DNA of 19,076 nt from Parvibaculum sp. (GCA_014359855.1 JACIYQ010000324.1:1-19076), one strand, 5' to 3'; numbered from the stretch's first letter, positions 1 to 8,154 are shown. A program made the numbers and translations. The notes: generated from the sequence alone by a model not told the origin.

Positions 1-48
1 CAGTGGGCGTTCGCGGCTGCGGCCGGACAGGTGAGCGCGCGGCTGTGA
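1..48 (+). CDS. Possible 3' end of an unknown gene (partial)
   Basis: Frame 1 is open from the window edge and ends with TGA at 46-48, giving the tail QWAFAAAAGQVSARL. This Ala-rich, weakly amphipathic end would suit the C-terminus of a real protein, but 15 residues cannot identify a family. A minus-strand frame is also open across this edge, so the strand is uncertain. Positions 49-271 hold no gene I can support. They contain a perfect 7-bp hairpin at 125-142 without a T-tract. Confidence 0.25.
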   Translation, partial: QWAFAAAAGQVSARL

Positions 49-271
49 GTCCGCTCAGAGGGCGGGCATGACGCCCGACAGGACAGCGCCGATCTGCGCC
101 ACCTAATCCGCATTCAGCACAAGGGCCGGACAGGCGTCCGGCGTAGCAAACGATCCTTGCACGCCAACCCTCCCGGGGCCGAAAGCTACCCATCGCAGCG
201 GACCCCTCTTTCGAGAGTTTACTATATATGGTGCAACGGCTTTGTGAAGCCGCCAGTCCTTGGCGCCGATT

Positions 272-946
272 TTACCGGGTGGCGGCCGCTGGCCGGAGAC
301 GCCCGGCAAAGGCATCGGCAATGAAGCGCGCCCCAAGCTCAAGGCCGGTCTGGTCGATGCCATGGCCAAGGCCAGTCGAGACATGCCACTGCACCGAAAG
401 GCCCGCCTCGCCGAGGGCCTGCACCGCCTCGTGCATCCGCGAAACGGGAAGCATGTCGTCCACGTCGCCATGGATCATCAGGATGGGCGGTTCTCCCGTC
501 ATCTCCCCGGAAAGCCGCTCCGGCACGGCCAGCGCACCTGAATAGCCAACAATGCAGGCAGGCGGCACGGAAAGGCGAAGGCCGGCATGGAGCGCCATCA
601 TGGTCCCCTGGCTGAAGCCCACAAGCGCAAGCTGCGACCCGTCGAGCCCGCGCAGGCGAAGCTGTTCGCCGATGAACCGGCCGAGAAGAGGTGTGGCCGC
701 CTCGACCCCGCGGGCGATCTCGGTTGGGTCTAGCCGCGTGATCGGAAACCACTGATAGCCCATCGGATTGCCGTCGCAGGGCTCGGGCGCATTGGGCGCG
801 ATGAAGGCCGCATCGGGCATTGTCCGCTGCCAATAGGGCGCGAGCGCGATGAGATCGCTCCCATCCGAACCATAACCGTGGCACAAGATCACGAGTTGCC
901 GCGTGGCGCCGCTTCTCGCCGCGACGCTCGGTCCCGTCAGCATCAT
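272..946 (-). CDS. Phospholipase/carboxylesterase, alpha/beta hydrolase
   Basis: A serine hydrolase of the small carboxylesterase/lysophospholipase family (the Abhydrolase_2 type), expected to cleave short acyl esters in the cytoplasm. The product is 224 residues, the usual family length. Near the N-terminus VILCHGYGSDGSDL supplies the oxyanion-hole HG. The nucleophile elbow GFSQG places the catalytic serine near residue 112, HGDVDDMLP gives the Asp near 163, and GLGHGID gives the His near 195. I chose the ATG at 946 (with a second ATG at 943) because AGGAGG at 955-960 sits 8 bases upstream. The frame stays open to 1039, but that extension would overlap the gluQ start and lacks family character. 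The gene is divergent from gluQ, with 79 bases between the two starts. The natural substrate is unknown. Confidence 0.9.
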   Translation of the reverse strand: MMLTGPSVAARSGATRQLVILCHGYGSDGSDLIALAPYWQRTMPDAAFIAPNAPEPCDGNPMGYQWFPITRLDPTEIARGVEAATPLLGRFIGEQLRLRGLDGSQLALVGFSQGTMMALHAGLRLSVPPACIVGYSGALAVPERLSGEMTGEPPILMIHGDVDDMLPVSRMHEAVQALGEAGLSVQWHVSTGLGHGIDQTGLELGARFIADAFAGRLRPAAATR

Positions 947-1025
947 TCTTCCTGCCTCCTCTTTCGTCGCGGCCTCGCGCGGGCTATCAATGCGACACCC
1001 TATGCCTCCCGGAGTGACCGCTTCA

Positions 1026-1928
1026 ATGCAGGATGACACGAGCGGGCGCGAGGTGCTGCGCTTCGCGCCGAGCCCGAACGGATGGTTGCATCTCGGCCAC
1101 GCCTATTCCGCCCTCTTCGCCTTCGACACGGCGAAGCGGCTCGGCGGCCGCATGCTCCTTCGCATCGAAGACATCGATATCGGCCGCTGCCGCGAGGAAT
1201 ATGTCGAGGGCATATACGAAGACCTTGCCTGGCTCGGCATCGAATGGGAGGAACCGGTCCGCCGCCAGTCGGAGCACTTCGCCGAATACGAGACGCTGCT
1301 GCGCGAGTTGCGCGGCAGGGGGCTTGTCTACCCCTGCTTTGCAACGCGGAAGGAAATCCAGGACGCGATCCTGGCGAGCGGCATTCCACTTCAGGCATGG
1401 CCATCCGATCCGGACGGCGCGCCGCTCTATCCCGGCCTCTACAAGGGTATTCCGCAGGAACGCGTAAACGCGCTCATGTGGGAAGGCCGCACCTATGCCT
1501 GGCGGCTCGACATGGAGAAGGCGCGCGCGGAAGCCGAGCGGATCAATGGCGGCCCCGTGACCTTCCGCGAGGAAGGCTCAAGCGCGAAAGGCACCGCCGG
1601 TCTTTTCGAAATCCAGCCGGAACTTTTTGGCGATGTTGTCATCGCGCGAAAGGACATTCCCACAAGCTATCACCTCGCGGTCACGGCGGACGATGCCCTT
1701 CAGGGCGTGACGCTCGTCACGCGCGGGCAGGACCTCTTCTCCGCGACCTATGTTCACCGCATCCTTCAGGTGCTGCTGGGCCTGCCCGAACCGCGCTACC
1801 GCCACCACGGGCTCATCCGCGACGAGGCCGGGCGCCGTCTTTCGAAGAGCGACAGGGACATGGGATTGAGGGAACTCCGCGCGGCGGGGCTATGCCCCGC
1901 CGATATAAGGCGCATGGTCGGCCTTTAA
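1026..1928 (+). CDS. gluQ: Glutamyl-Q tRNA(Asp) synthetase
   Basis: A paralogue of the catalytic domain of glutamyl-tRNA synthetase. In this family the enzyme activates glutamate and attaches it to queuosine at position 34 of tRNA(Asp). The product is 300 residues, the usual size for a GluQRS without an anticodon-binding domain. The class I HIGH-type motif is in FAPSPNGWLHLGHAYSAL near residues 13-30, and the KMSKS-type motif RLSKSDRD is near residues 273-280. RIEDIDIGRCREEY is also typical. The ATG at 1026 puts the FAPSPNG motif at the normal distance from the N-terminus, with a weak GGAG at 1012-1015. The Cys cluster that binds zinc in other members looks degenerate: YPCFATRKE has one Cys where CxC is usual, and YPGLYKG lacks the later Cys. 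Translation reads through without a break, and the gene is probably functional. Confidence 0.9.
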   Translation: MQDDTSGREVLRFAPSPNGWLHLGHAYSALFAFDTAKRLGGRMLLRIEDIDIGRCREEYVEGIYEDLAWLGIEWEEPVRRQSEHFAEYETLLRELRGRGLVYPCFATRKEIQDAILASGIPLQAWPSDPDGAPLYPGLYKGIPQERVNALMWEGRTYAWRLDMEKARAEAERINGGPVTFREEGSSAKGTAGLFEIQPELFGDVVIARKDIPTSYHLAVTADDALQGVTLVTRGQDLFSATYVHRILQVLLGLPEPRYRHHGLIRDEAGRRLSKSDRDMGLRELRAAGLCPADIRRMVGL

Positions 1929-2042
1929 CCATGCCGGCGGCGTCCGGCTGTTGGCGCAAAACATGCTTCTCCTGCCTGTACACACGAGGCCGTTCCCGCC
2001 TGGGGACGAATTTCGTGCCTTTACGAGCCAGAGGAGCGCCTG

Positions 2043-3098
2043 ATGGCGAGCGCGGACACCGCAACTGTTTCGAAACAACGCATCGGCTGGATCGACGCGG
2101 CCAAGGGCCTGACCATCATCCTGGTCGTCATGGAACACACGACCTTCGGCGTGGAGCTCGCGCTCGGCGAGCTTCCGGCCATCTTCGGAACGATTGCCGA
2201 GTTCGCGAAGCCTTTCCGGATGCCGCTCTTCTTCCTCGTGGCCGGGCTCTTCGCCCACAAGGCCCTCTTCGGCGATTGGCGGAAATTCGTGGACGGCAAG
2301 ATCGTTCACTTCGCCTATTTCTACGTACTCTGGTCGGTCATCCAGATCGGCATCAAGATACTCGTGCCCCACAGCGCCGGCTGGAAAGTGACCTATGTCG
2401 ATCTTCTGATGATCCCGATCCAGCCCTTCGCCGTGCTCTGGTTCATCTATTCGCTTGCGCTGTTCTTCGTCACGTTGAGGCTTCTGCGCAGCGCCCGCCC
2501 CTTCTTCGTCTTCTTCTTCGCTGTCGCGCTCTACTTCACGCAGCTCGACACCGGCTGGATGCTGATCGACGAATTTGCCTGGCGTTTCGTCTGGTTCGTC
2601 GCCGGCGTCTACGGCGCGAAGCAGATCTTCGAGATTGCGGACTGGGCCCGCGCGGAGCCTGCTAAAGGCCTTGCTCTCGCCCTCCTCCTGCTTACCTGTC
2701 TCGCGACCGTCGTATTCTCGCACCTGATCGATATTCGTGCTCTGGAACTCCTCATGGGGTTCGCCGGCGGTGCCGCTGCCGTGATGCTGGTCAGCATCGC
2801 GGCCTCCAAGGGACTTGTGGGACCGCTGTCCTTCGTCGGAAAGCACTCGCTCTACATCTTCCTCTCGTTCTTCCTGCCCATGGCCGCGACACGCGTGGCG
2901 ATGGTGAAGCTCGGCTTCGAGAATGGCGATCTCATCACGCTTGTCGCGACGACGATCGCCGTCATCTCACCGATTGCCGCCTTCAAGATCGTGGAAAAAA
3001 CGCCGCTCGCCTTCCTTTATGTCAGGCCGGATGCCTTCCGCGTGACCGCTTCGCGCAACGCATCGCCGAAGGTCATGATAGCGGCAGGTGGCGACTGA
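2043..3098 (+). CDS. Membrane acyltransferase (acyltransferase_3 family)
   Basis: An integral membrane acyltransferase of the OafA/OpgC/NodX-type family, 351 residues. Such proteins transfer acyl groups to carbohydrates, lipids or peptides at the inner membrane. The opening IGWIDAAKGLTIILVVMEH carries the family signature, with a conserved His near residue 32. The next block, PFRMPLFFLVAGLFA, is also diagnostic. I count about ten hydrophobic segments, the last near residues 300-330. The ATG at 2043 follows AGAGGAG at about 2030-2036. The gene converges on the next one: its TGA at 3096-3098 lies one base from the stop of the AEC-like gene. The acceptor cannot be told from sequence, and no polysaccharide genes lie nearby. 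Positions 1929-2042 hold no clear terminator. Confidence 0.82.
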   Translation: MASADTATVSKQRIGWIDAAKGLTIILVVMEHTTFGVELALGELPAIFGTIAEFAKPFRMPLFFLVAGLFAHKALFGDWRKFVDGKIVHFAYFYVLWSVIQIGIKILVPHSAGWKVTYVDLLMIPIQPFAVLWFIYSLALFFVTLRLLRSARPFFVFFFAVALYFTQLDTGWMLIDEFAWRFVWFVAGVYGAKQIFEIADWARAEPAKGLALALLLLTCLATVVFSHLIDIRALELLMGFAGGAAAVMLVSIAASKGLVGPLSFVGKHSLYIFLSFFLPMAATRVAMVKLGFENGDLITLVATTIAVISPIAAFKIVEKTPLAFLYVRPDAFRVTASRNASPKVMIAAGGD

Positions 3099-3099
3099 T

Positions 3100-3609
3100 T
3101 TATCCGAGGAACCAGCCGAGCAGCACGGTCAGTGTGACGAGGCTGAGCCCCGTCGACAGCACGACCGTGCTCGACGCGGCGCCCGGCGCGGCGCGGTAGC
3201 GGTTGGCGAGGATCGACGAATAGACACCGGTCGGCATGGCGGCGAGCAAGGTTGCCGCCGCGACCCAGAGCGGCTCAAGCTCGAACACATACTGCGTCAT
3301 CGCAAAGACAAGCGCCGGGTGAACGATCAGCTTGAAGAAAGCCGTGATCGACGCTGCGCCGACCGAACGGCGAATGCTGTAGCGGGTCAGCATCGCGCTG
3401 TAATAGGAAATCCACAGGCCCCAGGGAAGCGCTGCCGGAAACTCGGTATGCGCGAGATTGCGGAAGAGCAGCACCGGCATAGCGAATGTGAAGACGTAGG
3501 TGTCGAGCCCGTCGACGCCCGCATGGCTGATGAGCTTCGAGCGTGCGCCCGCATAGCCGAAGGCGATGATGCCGAAGATCGGCAATACGAGTGAGAGCGC
3601 GAGGGACAC
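3100..3609 (-). pseudogene. AEC-family transporter with central in-frame deletion
   Basis: The 169-residue product matches the two ends of auxin efflux carrier (AEC) permeases, which are normally about 310 residues with ten helices. Residues 1-75 (ALSLVLPIFGIIAFGY..., VFTFAMPVLLFRNL, WISYYSAML) match the first three helices. From about residue 77 the sequence continues directly into RYSIRRSVGAA, FFKLIVHPALVF and AAAMPTG-type segments of the last part (here LLAAMPTGVYSSILANRY). About 140 central residues are therefore missing with the frame kept. The start is GTG at 3609 with no clear ribosome binding site. It lies 72 bases downstream of the VWA gene on the same strand and could be co-transcribed. 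It is probably non-functional, though a miniature membrane protein cannot be excluded. The family call is confident; the pseudogene status is inferred. Confidence 0.7.
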
Positions 3610-3681
3610 GGAGCAAACCGGCGGAGGGAGAAAATCGCGCGGACACTAGCCCCGAACCGCCGCACCGTCAAAAGACGCCGT

Positions 3682-4353
3682 TCACCAGTCGTAAAGCCCC
3701 GTGAACTTCTCGAAGCCCGCCTTTTCCGCCCAGGCTGCCCATTGCTCGCGGACGCGCTTCGTCGCGGTCGGGCTACCGCCACCCTGACCGAGCCCGAGCA
3801 TCGTCAACTCCGCACAGCCCGGATAGAGCTTCTCCGGTACGGGTAACGCGCCTCCCCTCGCAAGCTTCGCATACTCCGAATCCTCGAAGCCGTCCGTCAG
3901 CAGAATGATATGCACCTCGAACGCTTCGCAGTCGACGATCTGCGACATGGTCTCGAGGAAAGAGACGACATTCGTATACCCTTGCGCCTTCAGCTTTCCG
4001 CCAGCGACGAGCTCGGGCACCGCGGCGATAATCGCGGACATGCCTTCCGCGACGGCTTGCGGCTTAGAGCGGGCAGAGATGACCTCGTCGATCTTCAGCG
4101 CATTGGCGTTTGTGTCGTAGGAGCCGAAGGTTCTGAGCATGACGCGCGATTTGAGCGGCAGGTCGCCGATCCCGGCTGCGGTACGCTGCGCAACGCGGGC
4201 CGCATAAGCTGAATCCTCGACGAGCGGATTGCTCTTCGACATGTCGAGGCCGATGAGGACCGTTTGCGGCCGCCGCACTTCTTCGGCAGCGTCCGCGCGG
4301 GGCGCGGCAAGAACGAGAACCGCGAGGAAAACGGCAGCGAATGAAAGACGCAT
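3682..4353 (-). CDS. Exported von Willebrand A domain protein
   Basis: A 223-residue protein beginning with a signal peptide (MRLSFAAVFLAVLVLAAPRADA), so it probably acts in the periplasm or tethered to the inner membrane. The rest is one VWA-like fold. TVLIGLDMSKSNP carries the metal-binding DxSxS at residues 37-41, GYTN offers a possible MIDAS Thr near 127, and IILLTDGFED gives the later Asp near 154. Two cysteines (about 143 and 180) could form a disulphide. VWA domains usually bind a partner through a divalent metal. I chose the ATG at 4353 because it starts the signal peptide and follows the stop of the upstream membrane gene by 4 bases. It is the third gene of a compact operon (5760 to 3682), so its partner is probably the membrane protein next door. 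The function is not recognised. Confidence 0.78.
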   Translation of the reverse strand: MRLSFAAVFLAVLVLAAPRADAAEEVRRPQTVLIGLDMSKSNPLVEDSAYAARVAQRTAAGIGDLPLKSRVMLRTFGSYDTNANALKIDEVISARSKPQAVAEGMSAIIAAVPELVAGGKLKAQGYTNVVSFLETMSQIVDCEAFEVHIILLTDGFEDSEYAKLARGGALPVPEKLYPGCAELTMLGLGQGGGSPTATKRVREQWAAWAEKAGFEKFTGLYDW

Positions 4354-4357
4354 GAGC

Positions 4358-5476
4358 CTACTCACCCGCCGAGCCGATGGGGATGCGCCGCGAAACGGGA
4401 GGCGGCAGGATCTCGCCGATCGGCTCACGTACCGCCTCGAAGCGCGCAGGCCCCGCCTTCATCGCATTGCGCGAGCGGCGCTCCCACCACTCATCGAAAA
4501 GCTTTTCATAGCGCCCGAGTTGCCGCGACTGCTCGCATGCCTTGAGCCTCTCGGTGAACGGGCCCTGCGTACCGTTGACAAGCGCGGGCGCCGGCTTTCG
4601 GCGGCCGAGAAGACCGCGCGCATTCGACGCCTGCGCCTGCGAAAGCCTGTTGCCGTCGCGGCGTGCCTCGTCGAGACCCTGCTCATAGGAACGGCATTCG
4701 CGCATCAGGCCTGTCCAGAGAAGGTGCCGCCTGTTTTCCGGCCCCTCCATCTCGGAAAGCGAGTGCCGGTTGCCGTCATATTCCGCTTCGAGCGAGGCGA
4801 GACGCTCCATGGCAGCGCGGCGATGCTTGAAATCGCGCGCGTGGAAGACACGGCGGAGCGAGGCAACGGCGTAGTGAATGCAGAGCGCCGCAACACCCGT
4901 CACCACCAGAAAGACGATACCGAGCGAGGAAAGCCAGGCAAGCGGCTGCCAGCCGCGCATCTGGTCGATCTCGATTGTGGTACGCGCGGTCTCCTGCGCG
5001 GCGTCCGTCGTAATGCCGAGACCGGCAAGCGCGTTGCCGAGCGAGGAGCCGACGCTGCCATCGCTCGTTGCGGCGATCCCGTTCGGCAACGACATCAGCG
5101 CGAGAAGAACGCCGACACCGAGAAGCATGGTGAGCGCCAGCACGAAGACGATCCGCACGAAGACCGCCTTGCCGAACAGGCCAAGCTGCTCATAGAGGAT
5201 GTGGGCGGCAACGGTTGCGAAGAGAACCTGCATCGACTTGAAGGCGACGGAAGACCCGAGCGCACCCGGCAGTTCGAGGAATTCGTTGGCAAGCGCCCGC
5301 GTCCAGAATTCACTGACGATCATGTAGTCGACGACAAGCGCGCCGAAGGCAATGAGACCGACGATCAGGAATGCCATGAAATGGAAACTTGCAAAGCGCG
5401 CCTCGCGCTCGCTCTGCACATAATTGCGCGACATCCGGGCGCGCATTTCCTCGGAGATCAGGGAAACGCCGCTCAT
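4358..5476 (-). CDS. Unrecognised four-helix membrane protein with charged C-terminal region
   Basis: I do not recognise this 372-residue protein. It has a short charged N-terminus (residues 1-30), then hydrophobic segments at about 31-50, 77-97, 104-127 and 180-204. A polar segment of about 50 residues (130-178) between the third and fourth helices could be periplasmic and face the VWA protein. Residues 205-372 are highly charged and helical (FHARDFKHRRAAMERLASLE), probably a cytoplasmic coiled-coil region, ending in a Pro-rich tail (EILPPPVSRRIP). The start ATG at 5476 overlaps the stop of the upstream gene in an ATGA, and its own stop is 4 bases before the VWA start, so the three genes are almost certainly co-translated. 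No nucleotide-binding or protease motif is visible. A scaffold or sensor is possible but unproven. Confidence 0.72.
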   Translation of the reverse strand: MSGVSLISEEMRARMSRNYVQSEREARFASFHFMAFLIVGLIAFGALVVDYMIVSEFWTRALANEFLELPGALGSSVAFKSMQVLFATVAAHILYEQLGLFGKAVFVRIVFVLALTMLLGVGVLLALMSLPNGIAATSDGSVGSSLGNALAGLGITTDAAQETARTTIEIDQMRGWQPLAWLSSLGIVFLVVTGVAALCIHYAVASLRRVFHARDFKHRRAAMERLASLEAEYDGNRHSLSEMEGPENRRHLLWTGLMRECRSYEQGLDEARRDGNRLSQAQASNARGLLGRRKPAPALVNGTQGPFTERLKACEQSRQLGRYEKLFDEWWERRSRNAMKAGPARFEAVREPIGEILPPPVSRRIPIGSAGE

Positions 5477-5760
5477 GACTGCGACCTCCGGCCGAAGAAA
5501 CCCTTCTTTTTCGGTGCTTCCTCAACAGCCCCCTCAAGCGGCGCGGCGAGCCGCTTTGCAAGCTCGCTGATTTCGCGTTCGAGCGTTTCCTGCCGCGCGC
5601 GACGCCGCGCAAGCTCCGCGGCATAGGCCGCATCGAGCTCGGAGAGCCTCGAAAAGACATGGAGCTCCGGCAAGGGCTCGGCGTTCCGCCCGTAGTGCCA
5701 TGCCGTCTGGTCTTTCTTCTGACCGCCCTGCCCGCTCGCGTTGTCGAAACCGTCGCTCAT
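5473..5760 (-). CDS. Small coiled-coil protein, first gene of the VWA operon
   Basis: A 95-residue soluble protein of unknown function. Residues 1-30 are polar and Gly/Asn-rich. Residues 36-72 form one long predicted amphipathic helix (LSELDAAYAAELARRRARQE and on), a likely coiled coil. The end is basic and flexible (KKKGFFGRRSQS). The ATG at 5760 is preceded by AGGAAAGGA about 7 bases away, a strong ribosome binding site. Its TGA overlaps the ATG of the membrane gene by 4 bases. It could bind the charged cytoplasmic tail of that protein through the coiled coil. I infer this only from gene order and composition. Confidence 0.72.
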   Translation of the reverse strand: MSDGFDNASGQGGQKKDQTAWHYGRNAEPLPELHVFSRLSELDAAYAAELARRRARQETLEREISELAKRLAAPLEGAVEEAPKKKGFFGRRSQS

Positions 5761-5789
5761 CAGCCGGTCCTTTCCTCACGCACCCCGCG

Positions 5790-5804
5790 TTAACGTTTTT
5801 TTAA
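5790..5804. promoter_or_regulatory. Candidate CtrA-binding box (TTAA-N7-TTAA)
   Basis: TTAA at 5790-5793, seven bases, then TTAA at 5801-5804, followed by C. This is an exact match to the TTAA-N7-TTAAC consensus of the alphaproteobacterial cell-cycle regulator CtrA, and it reads as a match on both strands. It lies 29 bases upstream of the first gene of the VWA operon. It stands out in GC-rich surroundings. No experiment supports binding. Confidence 0.5.
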
Positions 5805-5988
5805 CCGTAACATTCCGGGGGCACGGGCGCGAAGTCAGAAAGAAACAGAAGACATTGAAATAACAACCGCCACGGGATCGAACGAAGCCCATATGCCCCA
5901 AACTGCATTGTGCCATTGAAGGACTCCAATGCGGCGGAAACATTATGGGAATATGGCGAGAATGTGATCCGTGCCAGCCGGGCCGGGC

Positions 5989-7992
5989 TCAGGCCGCCTC
6001 ATCCGTGTTGTAGTCCACGAGGCGGACGACCTCGATCATGATGTCGTTGATCTGGAAATCCTTCGGCGTGTAGATCGCGGCGACGCCAGCGGCGCGGAGT
6101 TTCTCTTCGTCACCCGCCGGAATGATGCCGCCCACGACGACCGGAATATTGCCGAGGCCGGCCTCGCGCATCCGCGTCATCACATCTTCCACCAGCGAGA
6201 CATGGCTGCCCGAAAGGATCGAGAGGCCGACGACATGAACGTCGCCGTCCTGCGCTGCCTTCACGATCTGCTCAGGCGTCAGGCGGATGCCTTCATAGAC
6301 GACATCCATGCCGCTGTCGCGCGCGCGCACCGCGATCTGCTCGGCGCCGTTCGAATGACCGTCGAGGCCCGGCTTGCCGACAAGGAACTTGAGCCGCCGT
6401 CCGAGCTTCACTGAAACGGCATTGACCATTTCGCGCACCCGGTCGAGATCGCCTGGCGCATTGCGCGCGGCACGCGAAACGCCCGTTGGCGCACGAAATT
6501 CGCCGAAGGTTGCGCGCAGCGCCGTGCCCCACTCGCCCGTGGTCACACCCGCCTTCGCGCAGACGATGGAAGGTTCCATGATGTTGCGGCCTTCCTTCGC
6601 CGCCGCGCGCAGATCGGCAAGCGCCGCTTCGACGGCGGCATTGTCGCGCGTCTCGCGCCACTTCTTCAGCGCCGATATCTGCTCGGCTTCGATACCATGA
6701 TCGACCACATGAATGGAGCCTGCGCCGGTCGAGAGCGGCGACGGCGCCGATTCCTCGTATTTGTTGACGCCGACCACGATCTGGCGTCCCGCCTCGATTT
6801 CCTCCAGACGCGCGGAATTGGATTCGACGAGGCGCTCTTTCATATAGGCGCTCTCGACCGCGGCGACCGCGCCGCCCATTTGCTCTATGCGCGCGAGTTC
6901 TTCCCGCGCTTCCGCCTTCAGCGCCTCAACCTTCGCGTCCATCACCTTCGATCCGTCGAAGATGTCTTCATATTCGAGAAGGTCGCTTTCGTAAGCGAGG
7001 ATCTGCTGGGCACGAAGCGACCACTGCTGATCCCAGGGACGCGGAAGACCGAGCGCTTCGTTCCACGCAGGAAGCTGCACCGCGCGGGCGCGCGCATTCT
7101 TCGACAATGTCACCGCCAGCATTTCGAGCAGGATGCGATAGACGTTGTTTTCCGGCTGCTGTTCGGTGAGGCCGAGCGAATTCACCTGCACGCCATAGCG
7201 GAAGCGGCGGAGCTTCGCGTCGGTCACGCCGTAGCGTTCGCGGCAGATATCGTCCCAGAGGTCGACGAAGGCGCGCATCTTCGCGATCTCGGTAATGAAG
7301 CGCACACCGGCATTGACGAAGAAGCTGATGCGGCCCACGACCTGTGGAAAATCCTTCTCGGGCACCTGCCCGCCCGCCTTCACCCGGTCGAGCACGGCAA
7401 TCGCCGTCGCGAGCGCAAAGGCAAGCTCCTGCACCGGCGCCGCGCCCGCTTCCTGCAGATGATAGGAGCAGACATTGGTGGGGTTCCACTTCGGCACTTC
7501 CGTATAGGTGTAGGAGACGACATCCGTCAGCAGACGCATCGACGGTGCGGGCGGGAACACATAAGTGCCGCGCGAGAGATATTCCTTGATGATGTCGTTC
7601 TGAACCGTGCCCTGAAGTTTCTTCCGGTCGGCGCCGTGCTCGTCGGCAACGGCGATGTAGAGCGCGAGCAGCCACGCTGCCGTCGCATTGATCGTCATGG
7701 AGGTATTCATCTGCTCCATGGGGATGCCCTCGAAGAGGGCCCGCATGTCGCCGATATGCGAGACGGGAACACCCACCTTGCCGACCTCGCCTTTCGCGAG
7801 AACATGATCGCTGTCGTAACCCGTCTGGGTCGGCAGGTCGAAGGCGATGGAAAGTCCCGTCTGCCCGCGCGAAAGGTTCGTGCGGTAGAGCTCGTTTGAG
7901 GCCCTGGCCGTCGAATGCCCGGCATAGGTGCGAAAAATCCAGGGCTTGTCCTTCTTCGGACCGCCCGCACCGCTTTCACCATTCCCGCTCAT
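5989..7992 (-). CDS. ecm: Ethylmalonyl-CoA mutase
   Basis: An adenosylcobalamin-dependent carbon-skeleton mutase that converts (2R)-ethylmalonyl-CoA to (2S)-methylsuccinyl-CoA in the ethylmalonyl-CoA pathway. The 667-residue protein has the mutase barrel first (WIFRTYAGHSTARASN, GLSIAFDLPTQTGYDSDH, TSMTINATAAW) and the B12-binding domain last. That domain shows DGHSNG (D544-x-H546-x-x-G549, the base-off cobalamin motif), then LSILSGSH and VVVGGIIPAGD. The GKPGLDGHSNGAEQIAVRAR block and the single-chain length fit Ecm (older name MeaA) rather than methylmalonyl-CoA mutase. I chose the ATG at 7992, with GAGGT upstream; a TTG at 8013 is the alternative. Ccr (its substrate producer), Mcd (its product consumer) and an adenosyltransferase for its cofactor are all in this window. 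Confidence 0.95.
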   Translation of the reverse strand: MSGNGESGAGGPKKDKPWIFRTYAGHSTARASNELYRTNLSRGQTGLSIAFDLPTQTGYDSDHVLAKGEVGKVGVPVSHIGDMRALFEGIPMEQMNTSMTINATAAWLLALYIAVADEHGADRKKLQGTVQNDIIKEYLSRGTYVFPPAPSMRLLTDVVSYTYTEVPKWNPTNVCSYHLQEAGAAPVQELAFALATAIAVLDRVKAGGQVPEKDFPQVVGRISFFVNAGVRFITEIAKMRAFVDLWDDICRERYGVTDAKLRRFRYGVQVNSLGLTEQQPENNVYRILLEMLAVTLSKNARARAVQLPAWNEALGLPRPWDQQWSLRAQQILAYESDLLEYEDIFDGSKVMDAKVEALKAEAREELARIEQMGGAVAAVESAYMKERLVESNSARLEEIEAGRQIVVGVNKYEESAPSPLSTGAGSIHVVDHGIEAEQISALKKWRETRDNAAVEAALADLRAAAKEGRNIMEPSIVCAKAGVTTGEWGTALRATFGEFRAPTGVSRAARNAPGDLDRVREMVNAVSVKLGRRLKFLVGKPGLDGHSNGAEQIAVRARDSGMDVVYEGIRLTPEQIVKAAQDGDVHVVGLSILSGSHVSLVEDVMTRMREAGLGNIPVVVGGIIPAGDEEKLRAAGVAAIYTPKDFQINDIMIEVVRLVDYNTDEAA

Positions 7993-8027
7993 CGCCTGAC
8001 CTCGCGTCAACAAACCTTTGAGAGCCC

Positions 8028-8057
8028 ATTATCACAGGCTTTGCTGCGCTGCAAAAG
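8028..8057 (-). promoter_or_regulatory. ecm promoter region with operator-like inverted repeat
   Basis: On the minus strand a TG-preceded GATAAT (8033-8028) is a good -10 element, about 36 bases from the ecm ATG. Upstream, 8039-8057 reads (plus strand) CTTTGC-N6-GCAAAAG, containing TGCGCTGCAAAA at 8045-8056. It overlaps the -35 position. The same TGC-N3-GCAAAA pattern is found before ccr. TGC-N3-GCA resembles sites reported for PhaR-type regulators; I infer a shared regulator. Confidence 0.45.
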
Positions 8058-8154
8058 GGGCTCACGCAAAGAGCGCGACGCAATGGATATCGCGCCGGGG
8101 TCTCTGTACCCTGCGCGGATCGAAACTCAACACGAAACGGGATGGACGCAATTC

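Noticed and set aside
125..142. Perfect hairpin GCCGGAC-AGGC-GTCCGGC considered as a terminator
   Set aside because: No T-tract on either strand, and neither neighbouring gene end is close.
1082..2665. 527-residue plus-strand frame across gluQ and the acyltransferase
   Set aside because: It crosses two well-identified genes in another frame, and its Arg-rich composition is non-coding in character.
4229..5626. 465-residue plus-strand frame opposite the VWA operon
   Set aside because: It is antisense to three tightly coupled genes, one with a signal peptide and MIDAS motif, and has no recognisable domain.
6697..7899. 400-residue plus-strand frame inside ecm
   Set aside because: Antisense to the clear mutase sequence; Arg/His-rich shadow.
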